From NCBI GenBank assembly GCA_031267155.1, contig JAIRZR010000140.1, forward strand, positions 1-25,697: a stretch of 25,697 nucleotides of DNA, given 5' to 3'. The position numbers were made by a program, and so were the translations under genes. This document shows positions 1 through 8,707 of the stretch, piece by piece; the stretch's first letter is position 1; each line of letters starts with the position of its first letter. The notes below the pieces were generated by a model that made no database searches, was not told where the DNA came from, and worked only from the letters and a program-made list of their open reading frames with translations. The DNA is from Prevotellaceae bacterium (GTDB taxonomy: Bacteria; Bacteroidota; Bacteroidia; Bacteroidales; UBA932).

Positions 1-2
1 TG

Positions 3-3000
3 CCGGTATTCGCCGTTGCGCAGACTGCCATTACCGGCACGGTGGTTGACGCCACCGGCGAAGCGATTATCGGCGCCAGCGTGGTAGTGAAAGGAAGCAC
101 ACAGGCTACGATGAGCGACGTAAACGGCAGCTTCATGATCGCGGTGGCCAACAACAGCGCCGTGCTGCAAGTATCCTTCCTCGGATACGTCACCCAGGAA
201 GTAAGCGTGGCCTCGGCCGTGAACGGCCGCCTCACCATTACGCTTGCAGAAGACATGAAGGCGCTGGAGGAAGTAACCATTGTCGCCTTCGGCACCCAGA
301 AGAAGGAGAGCGTGGTGGCTTCCATCACTACAATCAATCCGGCGGAATTGAAAATCCCGTCGAGCAACCTGACCACGGCGCTTGCCGGAAATATGGCAGG
401 AATCATTGCATACCAGCGCAGCGGGGAACCCGGGCGCGATAATGCAGACTTTTTTGTACGCGGTATAACGACCTTCGGGGCGAATACCAATCCCTTGATT
501 TTGATTGACAACGTCGAGCTGACCACCACCGACCTTGCGCGGCTTCAGCCCGACGATATTGCCAGTTTCTCAATCATGAAGGACGCAACGGCGACCGCCT
601 TGTACGGCGCGCGCGGAGCAAACGGGGTTATTCTGGTCACGACCAAACGCGGTGTGGACGGTCCGGCTAAAATCTTTGTGCGGCTGGAAAATTCGATTTC
701 CGCGCCCACAAGCACTGCCCAATTTACCGACCCCGTAACGTATATGAAGATGCACAACGAAGCGGTACTGACGCGAAATCCGCTCGGAGAACTGCCTTTT
801 TCGCAGGATAAAATCGAAAACACGATGAACCCGGCTTACAGCCCGTACATCTATCCTGCAAACGACTGGTACGGCATGCTCTTCAAGGACTATGCCATGA
901 ACCAGCGTGCAAACGTCAGCGTTACAGGCGGAAGTAAAGTTGCGCGGTATTATGTTTCGGGAGCATTTACGCAGGACAATGGTATCCTGAATGTCGATAA
1001 GCGTAACAGCTTTAACAACAACATCGACTTTAAAAACTACAATCTGCGCGCCAATGTGGATGTGAACATCACCAAAACGACCGAGCTGAGCGTGAGGCTT
1101 ACCGGCAATTTCGACGACTATACCGGACCGACCGGCGGAGGCGAAGAGGTTTACAAGATGGCCGTCCGTTCAAGCCCTGTGCTGTTTCCCGCCTACTATC
1201 CTGTTGACGAGGACTTCAAGTACGTCAAGCATATTATGTTCGGAAATGTGGCAGGCATATACACGAACCCTTACGCCGAAATGGTAAGAGGATACCAGGA
1301 CAGGTCGCGTTCGCAAATGCTGGCTCAAGTGGAACTCCGGCAGGGTTTGGATTTTATCACAAAGGGATTGTCTATCAGGTCGATGATGAATATTTCCCGT
1401 CTGGCGGAACACAGCGCAGTGAGGCAGTATAAGCCTTACTGGTATCGAATGCTTGGCAATTACGACAGCTTTACCGGCGAATATCATCTGGCCCGTATCA
1501 ACGAAGACGGCACCGAATATCTGGATTACACGGACAAGGATCCCTCAATACTGTCTACAATGTACACGGAAACCGCGCTCAATTACGCCAATACCTTCGG
1601 GAAACACAGCATCAGCGCATTGGCGGTACTGACAACCCGCCAGGAACTTGCCGCCTTTCAAGGAACAGTGCAACTGTCCCTGCCTTCGCGTAATGCCGGT
1701 CTTGCAGGTCGTACTACCTATTCGTACGACAGCCGCTATTTCGTGGAGTTTAACTTCGGCTATAACGGATCCGAACGTTTTGCCGCCAATCATCGCTGGG
1801 GATTTTTCCCCTCGGCAGGCGCAGGCTGGATGATTTCGAACGAAAAGTTCTGGGAAAACCTGAAGCCCGTTGTCAGTAACCTGAAACTGCGCTATTCATA
1901 CGGGCTGGTAGGAAACGACCAGATTGGCGACCTGAACGACCGTTTCCTGTACATCTCGCGAATTACGATGGATGATACGGAACACCCGGAATTGGCAGCC
2001 CATTTCGGCGAAAATCTTGAACAGGTAACCAACAGAATCGTGATGAACAGTTACGCCAGCGACGACATTACCTGGGAAACTTCGACAATGCAGAACTTTG
2101 CGATTGAACTCGGCCTGTGGAACAAAGTGAATGTTATTGCCGAGTATTTCACCGAATACCGGAACAACATACTGATGAGCCGCGCCGCCATACCTTCTAC
2201 AATGGGATTGGAGGCGCCGGTAAGGGCCAATGTAGGAGAAGCTTCCGCGCATGGCGTGGATATTCAGATGGACTATCAGCAGTCGTGGAACAAAAACTTC
2301 TGGACGGCGGCGCGCATGAATTTTACCTATTCGACGAGCAGGTACGAGGTTTATGAAGAGCCGGAATACAATGAATACTGGCGTTCGCATGTCGGCAGGT
2401 CGTTGGGTCAGAACTACGGATATATTGCCGAACGCCTGTTTATGGACGACTTCGAAGCAATAAACTCGCCGCCACAGCTGTTTGGAGGCCAATATGGAGG
2501 AGGCGACATCAAATATACCGACGTCAACCGCGACGGACAGATTACCTCTGCCGACATGGTTCCGATAGGATATCCGACCTCGCCCGAAATTATTTACGGA
2601 TTCGGCCTCTCGGCCGGGTACAAGGGGTTCGACGTTTCCTTGTTTTTCCAGGGGCTTGGCAACGAATCGTTCTGGATATCGCTTGTTGATGATCCGAACG
2701 CGGGAACGATAAGCACGGCGCCTTTCCAGGCACAGACGCAACTCCTGCAAGCATACGCCGACAGCCACTGGTCGGAAGAGCATCAGGACATGTATGCGAT
2801 CTGGCCCAGGCTCAGCGCTACACTGAACGCGAACAATACCCAAGCAAGCACGTGGTTCATGCGCAACGGCTCGTTTCTGAGGCTCAAACAGGCTGAAATA
2901 GGATATACCATTTCGGGAAAATGGCAGCAAAAACTGCATCTCGATCAGTTAAGGGTCTATATCAGCGGAACAAACCTGCTGATGTTCAGCAAATTCAAAC

Positions 3001-3086
3001 TCTGGGATGCGGAAATGGCCGGCTTCGGGCTGGGCTATCCCATCCAGAGGGTATTTAATATTGGAGTTAATATGACATTTAATTAA
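3..3086 (+). CDS. SusC-like TonB-dependent outer-membrane transporter (5' partial)
   Basis: This is a SusC/RagA-type outer-membrane beta-barrel that imports glycan oligomers or similar nutrients with a SusD lid, powered by TonB. The frame is open to the window edge. The visible residues before the first GTG (ending VFAVAQTAITGTV) look like the end of a signal peptide and the start of the mature protein, so only the first ~20 residues are probably missing. In order it shows a carboxypeptidase-regulatory-like domain (ITGTVVDATGEAIIGASVVV), a plug domain (LILIDNV, SIMKDATATALYGARGANGVILVTTKRG split across 535-655) and a long barrel ending in an aromatic residue two before the end (MTFN). About 1,030 residues is normal for the family. 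SusD follows after 7 bp. The substrate cannot be inferred, because no enzyme genes are in view. Confidence 0.95.
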   Translation, partial: PVFAVAQTAITGTVVDATGEAIIGASVVVKGSTQATMSDVNGSFMIAVANNSAVLQVSFLGYVTQEVSVASAVNGRLTITLAEDMKALEEVTIVAFGTQKKESVVASITTINPAELKIPSSNLTTALAGNMAGIIAYQRSGEPGRDNADFFVRGITTFGANTNPLILIDNVELTTTDLARLQPDDIASFSIMKDATATALYGARGANGVILVTTKRGVDGPAKIFVRLENSISAPTSTAQFTDPVTYMKMHNEAVLTRNPLGELPFSQDKIENTMNPAYSPYIYPANDWYGMLFKDYAMNQRANVSVTGGSKVARYYVSGAFTQDNGILNVDKRNSFNNNIDFKNYNLRANVDVNITKTTELSVRLTGNFDDYTGPTGGGEEVYKMAVRSSPVLFPAYYPVDEDFKYVKHIMFGNVAGIYTNPYAEMVRGYQDRSRSQMLAQVELRQGLDFITKGLSIRSMMNISRLAEHSAVRQYKPYWYRMLGNYDSFTGEYHLARINEDGTEYLDYTDKDPSILSTMYTETALNYANTFGKHSISALAVLTTRQELAAFQGTVQLSLPSRNAGLAGRTTYSYDSRYFVEFNFGYNGSERFAANHRWGFFPSAGAGWMISNEKFWENLKPVVSNLKLRYSYGLVGNDQIGDLNDRFLYISRITMDDTEHPELAAHFGENLEQVTNRIVMNSYASDDITWETSTMQNFAIELGLWNKVNVIAEYFTEYRNNILMSRAAIPSTMGLEAPVRANVGEASAHGVDIQMDYQQSWNKNFWTAARMNFTYSTSRYEVYEEPEYNEYWRSHVGRSLGQNYGYIAERLFMDDFEAINSPPQLFGGQYGGGDIKYTDVNRDGQITSADMVPIGYPTSPEIIYGFGLSAGYKGFDVSLFFQGLGNESFWISLVDDPNAGTISTAPFQAQTQLLQAYADSHWSEEHQDMYAIWPRLSATLNANNTQASTWFMRNGSFLRLKQAEIGYTISGKWQQKLHLDQLRVYISGTNLLMFSKFKLWDAEMAGFGLGYPIQRVFNIGVNMTFN

Positions 3087-3093
3087 TATTATT

Positions 3094-5058
3094 ATGAAAA
3101 TAGTAAACAAATTGAAAGTAAAGCTGCAAACATGCGCAATAGCAGCATGTTTAGTGGCGTTCACCGCCTGCAACGAGTATCTCGACATCGCGCCGGACGA
3201 CGGCCTGCCTACGCTGGAAATGGCTTTTGCCCTGCGTTCGACGGCTATAAGGTATCTAAATACCTGTTACTCGTTTATGCCCAGGGAAGGACATCCCGAT
3301 ACCGACGACGGAATGATGACAGGCGACGAACTGTGGGGAATATACGACCGCCGCGAAAGCAATAACTTCTGGAACGGCAGCCTGTTTAACATTGCCCGCG
3401 GATTTCAGAGTGCAAACACCCCTGCCGGCAACGACTGGGATGCGATTTATCAGGGAATCAGAATCTGCAACATACTGATGGAAGAGGTTGGAACAGTTCC
3501 CGACTTGCCCGAATGGGAACGGCTACAGTGGATAGCGGAAGCCAAATTCCTGAAAGCCAGGTATCATTTCCATCTGGTACGCAAATGGGGGCCCATTCCC
3601 ATCGTCAGGGAAAATCTGCCCATTTATGCAAGCGTTGACGAAGTGCGGGTTTCGCGCAATCCGGTAGACGAATGTTTCGACTATATCTTACAGTTGCTTG
3701 ACGAGGCTATTCCCGACCTTCCGTTAGTAGAGCGAAGCAGGGATGAATGGGGAAGGATTACGAGACCCATAGCCGCCGCCGTAAAAGCGAGAGTTGCCGT
3801 CTTTGCCGCAAGTCCCCTGTTTAATAACAATACCCAGCAGGTTACACTTGTAAATAAAGACGGTACGCCACTGTTCGCATCGAAAACCGCCGAAGAGACA
3901 AAGGCCAGATGGGATTCTGCTGTAGTTGCCTGCCGCAAAGCTATTGACATCTGCAACCAGGCGAGCAAGAAACTGTTTACGCATCAAAGCAGGTGGAGCC
4001 TTAACGATACGCTGCTGTTGCAGTTAGACATCAGGAATGTGCTTACGGAGAAATGGAACGAAGAAATTATCTGGACAAATACACAAACCCCGTTGGGCGC
4101 TAATAATATTCTGCAACAGTGTACGATGCCGAATTTTGAGGTGGAAGACTATCCCGATGTTTCCACTGTATTCGGGAATATTCAGCCTCCGTTGAAAATT
4201 GCCGAAATGTTTTATACCAGTCACGGTATCCCTATCGAAAACGATAAGACATGGAATGCTGTTGACCCTTATGCACTTCGTATAGGCGGCAACGCTGAAA
4301 GATGGTATATTGCCAGAGGTTATACTACCGTCGAGTTGAATTTCGACCGCGAGCCTCGTTTTTACGCATGGCTGGGCTTCGATGGAGGCATCTGGTATGG
4401 ACAGCGAACCAGCATAACGAGTGACCCTGATCCGGACGAGTTGATAAGTATTCGCTGCCGGGCAGGCGGCATACACCGGAAAATGGGCTATGACTGGGGC
4501 CCCGTGACAGGTTATTATCCCAAAAAATTAGTTCATTACGAAACCGCAATAACGGGGACGGGGGCAAACGGTCCCAGGCCAGTAAGTTACCCCTGGCCCA
4601 TATTCCGGCTGGCAGACTTGTACCTGCTTTATGCCGAGGCCATCAACGAATCGGAAGGGCCGAACGGCGCGCACAGCAGCGAGATGTTCCAGTATATTGA
4701 CATGGTTCGTTCAAGGGCAGGTTTGCCGGCTGTGCAAGAAGCCTGGGACAGCGAATACAGCAATGAGCCGGGAAAATACAACGAACAGGCAGGCATGAGG
4801 GAAATAATCCACCGTGAACGCCTGATTGAACTCGCGTTTGAAGGCCAGAGGTTTTGGGATTTGCGCCGCTGGAAAGAAGCTGACGCCGAATATGCAAAAG
4901 GCATCCGTGGCTTTAAAGTTACGGGATCGCGCCCGGAAGACTATTATCAGCAACTCCTGCTCGCCGACCAGCAATTCGGAATAAAGGATTATTTCTGGCC
5001 CATAGCGATTGCGACGATTGAACAGAACCCCAATCTTGTACAAAATATAGGATGGTAG
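3094..5058 (+). CDS. SusD/RagB-family glycan-binding surface lipoprotein
   Basis: This is the SusD-like partner of the upstream SusC: a cell-surface lipoprotein that caps the transporter and binds the glycan. A lipoprotein signal peptide ends in a lipobox (VAFTAC) and is followed by NEYLDIAPDDG, the usual SusD N-terminal pattern. The C-terminal signature is present: RLADLYLLYAEAINES, then a VRSRAGLP segment, then RERLIELAFEGQRFWDLRRW. The length of 654 aa is slightly above the common 500-600 aa. The start sits in an AT-rich leader without a Shine-Dalgarno, as is usual in Bacteroidetes. It is certainly co-transcribed with susC, given the 7-bp gap. Ligand specificity is not deducible. Confidence 0.95.
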   Translation: MKIVNKLKVKLQTCAIAACLVAFTACNEYLDIAPDDGLPTLEMAFALRSTAIRYLNTCYSFMPREGHPDTDDGMMTGDELWGIYDRRESNNFWNGSLFNIARGFQSANTPAGNDWDAIYQGIRICNILMEEVGTVPDLPEWERLQWIAEAKFLKARYHFHLVRKWGPIPIVRENLPIYASVDEVRVSRNPVDECFDYILQLLDEAIPDLPLVERSRDEWGRITRPIAAAVKARVAVFAASPLFNNNTQQVTLVNKDGTPLFASKTAEETKARWDSAVVACRKAIDICNQASKKLFTHQSRWSLNDTLLLQLDIRNVLTEKWNEEIIWTNTQTPLGANNILQQCTMPNFEVEDYPDVSTVFGNIQPPLKIAEMFYTSHGIPIENDKTWNAVDPYALRIGGNAERWYIARGYTTVELNFDREPRFYAWLGFDGGIWYGQRTSITSDPDPDELISIRCRAGGIHRKMGYDWGPVTGYYPKKLVHYETAITGTGANGPRPVSYPWPIFRLADLYLLYAEAINESEGPNGAHSSEMFQYIDMVRSRAGLPAVQEAWDSEYSNEPGKYNEQAGMREIIHRERLIELAFEGQRFWDLRRWKEADAEYAKGIRGFKVTGSRPEDYYQQLLLADQQFGIKDYFWPIAIATIEQNPNLVQNIGW

Positions 5059-5062
5059 CTTT

Positions 5063-5133
5063 GAGAATTAAGAATTAAGAACTAAGAACTAAGAGTTAAA
5101 AGTTAAAAGTTAAAAACTAAAAACTAAGAGTTA
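5063..5133. repeat. Heptamer repeat tract (YTAARAR x10) between susD and the next lipoprotein gene
   Basis: Reading from 5061, the gap consists of ten consecutive 7-mers of the type TTAAGAA, CTAAGAA, CTAAGAG, TTAAAAG, TTAAAAA and CTAAAAA. Related tracts, some inverted, occur at 9556-9586 and 25550-25570, and a YAATTAA version at 7670-7697. They are non-coding, low-complexity units with a strict 7-bp period. Their function is unknown. Confidence 0.85.
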
Positions 5134-5151
5134 GTTAAAATTTATAAAGAT

Positions 5152-6408
5152 ATGAAAAGAAAAATATTTATATTTATTATGATTGCAGCCCTGATGTATA
5201 TTTCGGGCTGCAGTGAAGAGGGACGGATCGACCATTTCGACGATTCGGCGCCCGCTCCTGCTCCGGTTACCGGCGTACAGGTAGAGAACACGCCCGGGGG
5301 AGCAGTTATCAGCTACAATATCCCCAATGATAAAAATCTGCTTGGCGTAAAAGTGGTTTATACCCGCAATGGGGAAGTCTGCGAGTCGAAAACCTCGAAG
5401 TTTATGAATTATTTAGTTGTGGAAGGCTTCGGAAGCACTGCGTCGCAGGAAGTGCAACTCTACAGCGTGGGAATAAACGAAAAGCTTTCGGAACCTGTGC
5501 CTGTGTCAATCAATCCGCTTGTCCCGTCTGTTCAAACCGTTACATTCGATCTCGAAGTAGCTTTCGGCGGCGTTGTAGCCTCGCTGGAAGAAAACGTTTC
5601 GACGGCAAATCTATCATTGGTACTGCTGATGGATACGCTTTATTCGGCAGGCGAAAAACGGCAGTGGGTGCAAGTGCAGGCTTTCTATACGGAATCGGTT
5701 GCAAGAAGATTCACGCAACGGGGACTGGATTCAAAAGCCATAGACTTTGCGCTGTATGTACGCGACCGCTGGGGCAACACTTCGGATACGATTTACAGAA
5801 CCCTGACGCCGCTCGAAGAAGTCAAATTGTCGAAAGAGAAATTCGCCAATATGAAGCTTCCAAGCGATTTTTATCTGTCGGCAGAAAACGATTCTTATCC
5901 CTTAGAAAATATGTGGAGCGGAAATGAATCTTCGGACCACACTATTTACGCATCGGAAATGAGAGCTCCAAGGCCCAGCTGGGTTACTATTGACTTCGGA
6001 TACACAGCGGCTATCAGCCGTATCCAGATGTTGCCCCGTCCCGATTATGAATTATATTCGGGTTCGGCGCCACGTACATTTGAGTTGTGGGGCAGCACGA
6101 ATCCCAATCTCGACGGCAGTTGGGACGAAAGCTGGACTTTGCTGGGCGAATTTGAACAGTTCAAGCCTTCGGGTTACGGTGAAGAACTCGAAGTGGGGCC
6201 GATTACCGACGAAGACAAGGATTACTGGTATAACAGAACGGAATTTGAACTGACTCGCACCGAAAACGTTCCGAATCCGTACATGCCGGTGAGATACATA
6301 CGTTTGAAGTTTACCTCATCTTTTACTACGTATGGCACCGAAGCAGTACAGGGCCAGATAATTATCTCCGAACTCACCTTCTGGGGACAGTTGATAGAAG
6401 AAGATTGA
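5152..6408 (+). CDS. PUL-associated lipoprotein, DUF4959/DUF5126/DUF5000-like
   Basis: This is a predicted surface lipoprotein of the kind found directly after susCD in Bacteroidales glycan loci. The signal peptide ends in the lipobox YISGC (Cys20), followed by acidic SEEG. The N-terminal part (PAPVTGVQVENTPGGAVISY) is a fibronectin-III-like DUF4959 segment. The middle (about 120-230) fits DUF5126, and the C-terminal ~170 residues, from LENMWSGN, through the WVTIDFG strand, to the strand ending ISELTFWG, fit a discoidin-like (DUF5000, F5/8 type C-like) carbohydrate-binding fold. It is separated from susD by the heptamer repeat tract and from the next gene by about 30 bp. The inferred job is glycan capture at the cell surface. 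The family names come from recognition by eye. Confidence 0.85.
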   Translation: MKRKIFIFIMIAALMYISGCSEEGRIDHFDDSAPAPAPVTGVQVENTPGGAVISYNIPNDKNLLGVKVVYTRNGEVCESKTSKFMNYLVVEGFGSTASQEVQLYSVGINEKLSEPVPVSINPLVPSVQTVTFDLEVAFGGVVASLEENVSTANLSLVLLMDTLYSAGEKRQWVQVQAFYTESVARRFTQRGLDSKAIDFALYVRDRWGNTSDTIYRTLTPLEEVKLSKEKFANMKLPSDFYLSAENDSYPLENMWSGNESSDHTIYASEMRAPRPSWVTIDFGYTAAISRIQMLPRPDYELYSGSAPRTFELWGSTNPNLDGSWDESWTLLGEFEQFKPSGYGEELEVGPITDEDKDYWYNRTEFELTRTENVPNPYMPVRYIRLKFTSSFTTYGTEAVQGQIIISELTFWGQLIEED

Positions 6409-6439
6409 TTATTTATTCATGATTAAAACATTTACTGAA

Positions 6440-7582
6440 ATGAAAAAAGTAATATATTTGATAATAATAGCGTTTGCAGCGGGATATTTTTTCTCCTGCA
6501 AAGGTATGGACGACGTATATGAGGAGTTTCTTGTTCCCAACGGATTGAAATATCCCCAGAGACCGTATGTTCTGGAAGCGCATGCGGGGTATAACAGACT
6601 TCAGCTTACATGGCTGAAAGCCATAGACCCGGGCATTGTAAGTGCAAGGATTTACTGGAACAACTATCTGGATTCCCTCATACTCGAACCCATTCCGGAC
6701 AGTGATACTATTTCCGTAGATATTCCCGTAGCCGATGAGAATACGTATACGTTCTACGTAAAGACTTTCGACGCGGACGGAAATGCATCCATTCCCTCCG
6801 AAGTGAGCGGCGCGGCTTATGGCGACAACTATGCGCTCGGCACAACCGACCGCACAATTGCAAGCGCAATACGCGACGACAGCCACAACGGGACGATTAC
6901 ATGGAACTCGAAAACGACCGATTTGGCTTATTCCGAAGTGCGCTACACAAGTTCTTCGGGAGAAACAAAAATTGTGCGCATACTGCCCGACGAAAGTACA
7001 TTGAACTGTCCCGACACAAAATTCGGCACAGTGATTGAATATCGCTCGGTATTTCTGCCGCCAAGAGGTATCGATTATGTTGAAAAGGACTGGATAACAT
7101 ACGAACTTCCATTTTCCTACAAATATCCGTATCCGAGAACGGACTGGACAGCCGAAGCCAAAGGAGGCAACCATCCCTGGGACGACGCCGGAGGGGGTCA
7201 GCCGGCGCTCGTATTCGACGGCGATTTGGCTACCGGCTGGCATTCGCACACGGGGTCTGATCTGCCTCAATGTCTGGTGGTTGATATGAAACAGTCTTTG
7301 CCTGTTCATCACATTACCATATCTCCGCCGACCAATGCAAGCTGGACTTATCTGGACGATATTGAGATTTATTTCAGCAATACGCCAATAAATCCTGATG
7401 TTTCACAGCCTTCGTTGTGGGGAGAAGCGATTGTCAAAATGAAGTATCCGGGACCCAATGGCAGCAGTTTTACCGTCAATTTCCCCAGCATTCCTTCCAC
7501 ACAGTTTGTGGTACTGTATTTCACCTCTTCACAGGTTGGTCCGTATATAAGTATCATGGAGTTTGAGGTGTTTGGACTGTAA
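6440..7582 (+). CDS. PUL-associated lipoprotein, DUF4998 plus F5/8 type C domain
   Basis: This is the second predicted surface glycan-binding lipoprotein of the locus. I choose the ATG at 6440 over the in-frame one at 6419, because it begins directly with a lipoprotein signal peptide (MKKVIYLIII..., lipobox FFSC, Cys20). KGMDDVYEEF follows the cysteine, and its acidic residues are compatible with surface export. The N-terminal ~210 residues match the DUF4998 pattern (YPQRPYVLEAHAGYNRLQLTW, then NTYTFYVKTFDADGNASIPS, read across the protein). The C-terminal part from about residue 235 (WDDAGGGQPALVFDGDLATG) is a discoidin/F5/8C-type module ending in IMEFEVFG. It is the last gene of the run, and a long hairpin lies 40 bp downstream. 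Confidence 0.85.
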   Translation: MKKVIYLIIIAFAAGYFFSCKGMDDVYEEFLVPNGLKYPQRPYVLEAHAGYNRLQLTWLKAIDPGIVSARIYWNNYLDSLILEPIPDSDTISVDIPVADENTYTFYVKTFDADGNASIPSEVSGAAYGDNYALGTTDRTIASAIRDDSHNGTITWNSKTTDLAYSEVRYTSSSGETKIVRILPDESTLNCPDTKFGTVIEYRSVFLPPRGIDYVEKDWITYELPFSYKYPYPRTDWTAEAKGGNHPWDDAGGGQPALVFDGDLATGWHSHTGSDLPQCLVVDMKQSLPVHHITISPPTNASWTYLDDIEIYFSNTPINPDVSQPSLWGEAIVKMKYPGPNGSSFTVNFPSIPSTQFVVLYFTSSQVGPYISIMEFEVFGL

Positions 7583-7621
7583 GAGATTCAAATAAGGAAA
7601 AATGGATAATGATTGAATAAG

Positions 7622-7674
7622 AATTGATAATTTGCCCGAACCCCTGTCAATCGGGGTTCGGACAGTTATCAATT
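7622..7674 (+). terminator. Long hairpin downstream of the SusCD locus, probable terminator
   Basis: A perfect 9-bp GC-rich stem (CCGAACCCC at 7636-7644, GGGGTTCGG at 7653-7661) is nested inside a second perfect 9-bp arm pair (AATTGATAA 7622-7630, TTATCAATT 7666-7674). It lies 40 bp after the last gene of the locus. AT-rich heptamers follow rather than a clean U tract, so termination is likely but not certain. Confidence 0.65.
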
Positions 7675-7700
7675 AACAATTAATAATTAACAATTAATTA
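7670..7700. repeat. YAATTAA heptamer repeats upstream of the HU-like gene
   Basis: Four consecutive 7-mers (CAATTAA, CAATTAA, TAATTAA, CAATTAA) precede the ribosome binding site of the HU-like gene. The 7-bp period matches the tract at 5061-5133, although the unit differs. Confidence 0.6.
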
Positions 7701-7702
7701 AA

Positions 7703-7710
7703 AAGGAGGT
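7703..7710 (+). promoter_or_regulatory. Consensus Shine-Dalgarno of the HU-like gene
   Basis: AAGGAGGT stands 5 bp before the ATG at 7716. This is a full anti-16S match in a lineage that rarely uses Shine-Dalgarno sequences. No other gene in the window has one of this strength. It supports the chosen start and suggests high translation. Confidence 0.8.
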
Positions 7711-7715
7711 ACATA

Positions 7716-8093
7716 ATGAAGTACAAACTCAGGCCGCGGAAAAATCCGCAGGACCGGCAAAGTCCGGGTAAATGGTATGCCACGCCGATAAACGGTGGCA
7801 AGGTGGAACAGTCGGAAGTAGCTGAGGACATCGTCAGCCTGTCATCGCTTTCACGCGGCGACGTGGGAAATGTTATCAGCTGTCTAATCGACACTGTCCC
7901 CAGGTATTTGCTTATGGACAAAAGCGTTCATCTGGGCGAACTGGGCACTTTCCGCATCTCGTTCTCAAGCGAGGGCGTGGACGACCCGAAAGATTTCACC
8001 GTTAACAAAATCTCCGGCGTTCGCGTTGTGTTCACGCCAAGCGTGGAACTGAAAAAGAAGCTCGAAAACATCCATTTCGAAAAGGGCGAATAA
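7716..8093 (+). CDS. HU-like (HU-HIG type) DNA-binding protein
   Basis: This is a small basic DNA-binding protein of the HU/IHF superfamily, in the extended Bacteroidetes form, expected to bind and bend DNA in the nucleoid. At 125 aa it is longer than classical HU (~90 aa). The pattern KWYATPINGGKVEQSEVAED, then LSRGDVGNVISCLIDTVPRY, then LMDKSVHLGELGTFRISFSS is the usual body of the family. The C-terminal FTPSVELKKKLENI is the usual ending. It is a monocistronic unit with a strong Shine-Dalgarno, facing the convergent hicB remnant across the palindrome array. A weak TAAGAG/CTCTTA hairpin covers its stop codon. Confidence 0.85.
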   Translation: MKYKLRPRKNPQDRQSPGKWYATPINGGKVEQSEVAEDIVSLSSLSRGDVGNVISCLIDTVPRYLLMDKSVHLGELGTFRISFSSEGVDDPKDFTVNKISGVRVVFTPSVELKKKLENIHFEKGE

Positions 8094-8120
8094 GAGTCTC
8101 TCTTAAAGCTTCTTAAATTA

Positions 8121-8217
8121 CATGCGTATGCAGTGAAAATTGCATACGTATGTAATTTTATTTTTATACGTATGAAAATTTATTTCCATAGTGTATAATT
8201 TTATTTTCATACGTATG
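8121..8217. promoter_or_regulatory. Array of 10-bp palindromes at 22-bp period (operator-like or iteron-like)
   Basis: The palindrome CATACGTATG recurs at 8121 (CATGCGTATG), 8143 (exact), 8165 (TATACGTATG), 8187 (degenerate CATAGTGTAT) and 8208 (exact). The steps are 22, 22, 22 and 21 bp. The spacers are AT-rich and related (TAATTTTATTTT). The last copy covers the final codons and stop of the hicB remnant. Two helical turns per step would place a dimeric DNA-binding protein on one face of the helix. Confidence 0.75.
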
Positions 8218-8389
8218 AAAATTCACGTTCAATTGCCCTGCGGATGAAAGCGTCGATACTTATTCCCGAACGTTCGGCAGACATGGCAATTTTCCCGTGT
8301 ATCTCGAGAGAAATACGTATGTTAAGCGAGCCGGAAAATAGTTTCTCCGGTTTGATGTCGTTTGCATTGTCTATGCCTGCTTTATACTG
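8207..8389 (-). pseudogene. HicB-family antitoxin remnant (C-terminal half)
   Basis: The minus-strand frame encodes about 58 residues ending in a HicB-type C-terminus: IKPEKLFSGSLNIRISLEI, then SAERSGISIDAFIRRAIER. In the family, this FSG-(F/L)N(L/I)RI...H part is the ribbon-helix-helix DNA-binding end, after an N-terminal RNase-H-like half. Here the N-terminal half is replaced at about 8384 by the multi-hairpin repeat, whose minus strand stays open and adds 62 repeat-encoded residues, giving a 120-aa frame up to 8569. No HicA toxin is recognisable nearby. It is most likely a broken orphan antitoxin. A functional short DNA-binding protein cannot be excluded. Confidence 0.6.
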
Positions 8390-8707
8390 CGCGCGGGCTA
8401 AAATTGTGATATAAAAATGTAGAGATACTTCGTGTCTTTTGACGCCGCAGGCGTCCAATTTTGATAACCCCGTGCAAGCGAAGCGCAGTTCGGGGTAAAC
8501 CGTCCAAGTTCCATCAGAACTCCGAAGGAGTTCAATCTCTTGCTGGCTTGATGAGAAGAAACTGTTCAAGCTTGCGCTTGATTCAAGTCCTTACGGAGTT
8601 GTGGAGAGATGTATGTTGTACCCCGAACGGCGCTACGCCTGTTTGGGGTTATCCATATTTGACGCCTTACGGCGTCAGTTTGCAATGCACAAAACTGCCG
8701 CACGTGG
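8385..8707 (+). repeat. Multi-hairpin repeat, copy 1 (323 bp)
   Basis: This is the first of two tandem copies, starting with TACTGCGCGCGGGCTAAAA. Inside is a nearly symmetric series of short hairpins: GACGCC-GCA-GGCGTC, an ACCCCG...CGGGGT pair, AACTCC-GAA-GGAGTT, a central TCAAGC-TTGC-GCTTGA, then CTCC-TTA-CGGAG, an ACCCCGAAC...GTTTGGGGT pair and GACGCC-TTAC-GGCGTC. The order of the hairpins mirrors around the centre. It is non-coding; the open frames on the minus strand are by-products. Confidence 0.9.

Noticed and set aside
1896..2939. 347-codon open frame antisense to the SusC-like gene
   Set aside because: The plus strand encodes clear TonB-dependent receptor sequence. The antisense product has no recognisable domain and is a shadow of codon bias.
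8121..8217. CRISPR array
   Set aside because: The repeats are 10-bp palindromes with similar 12-bp AT-rich spacers. There are no unique spacers and no cas genes.
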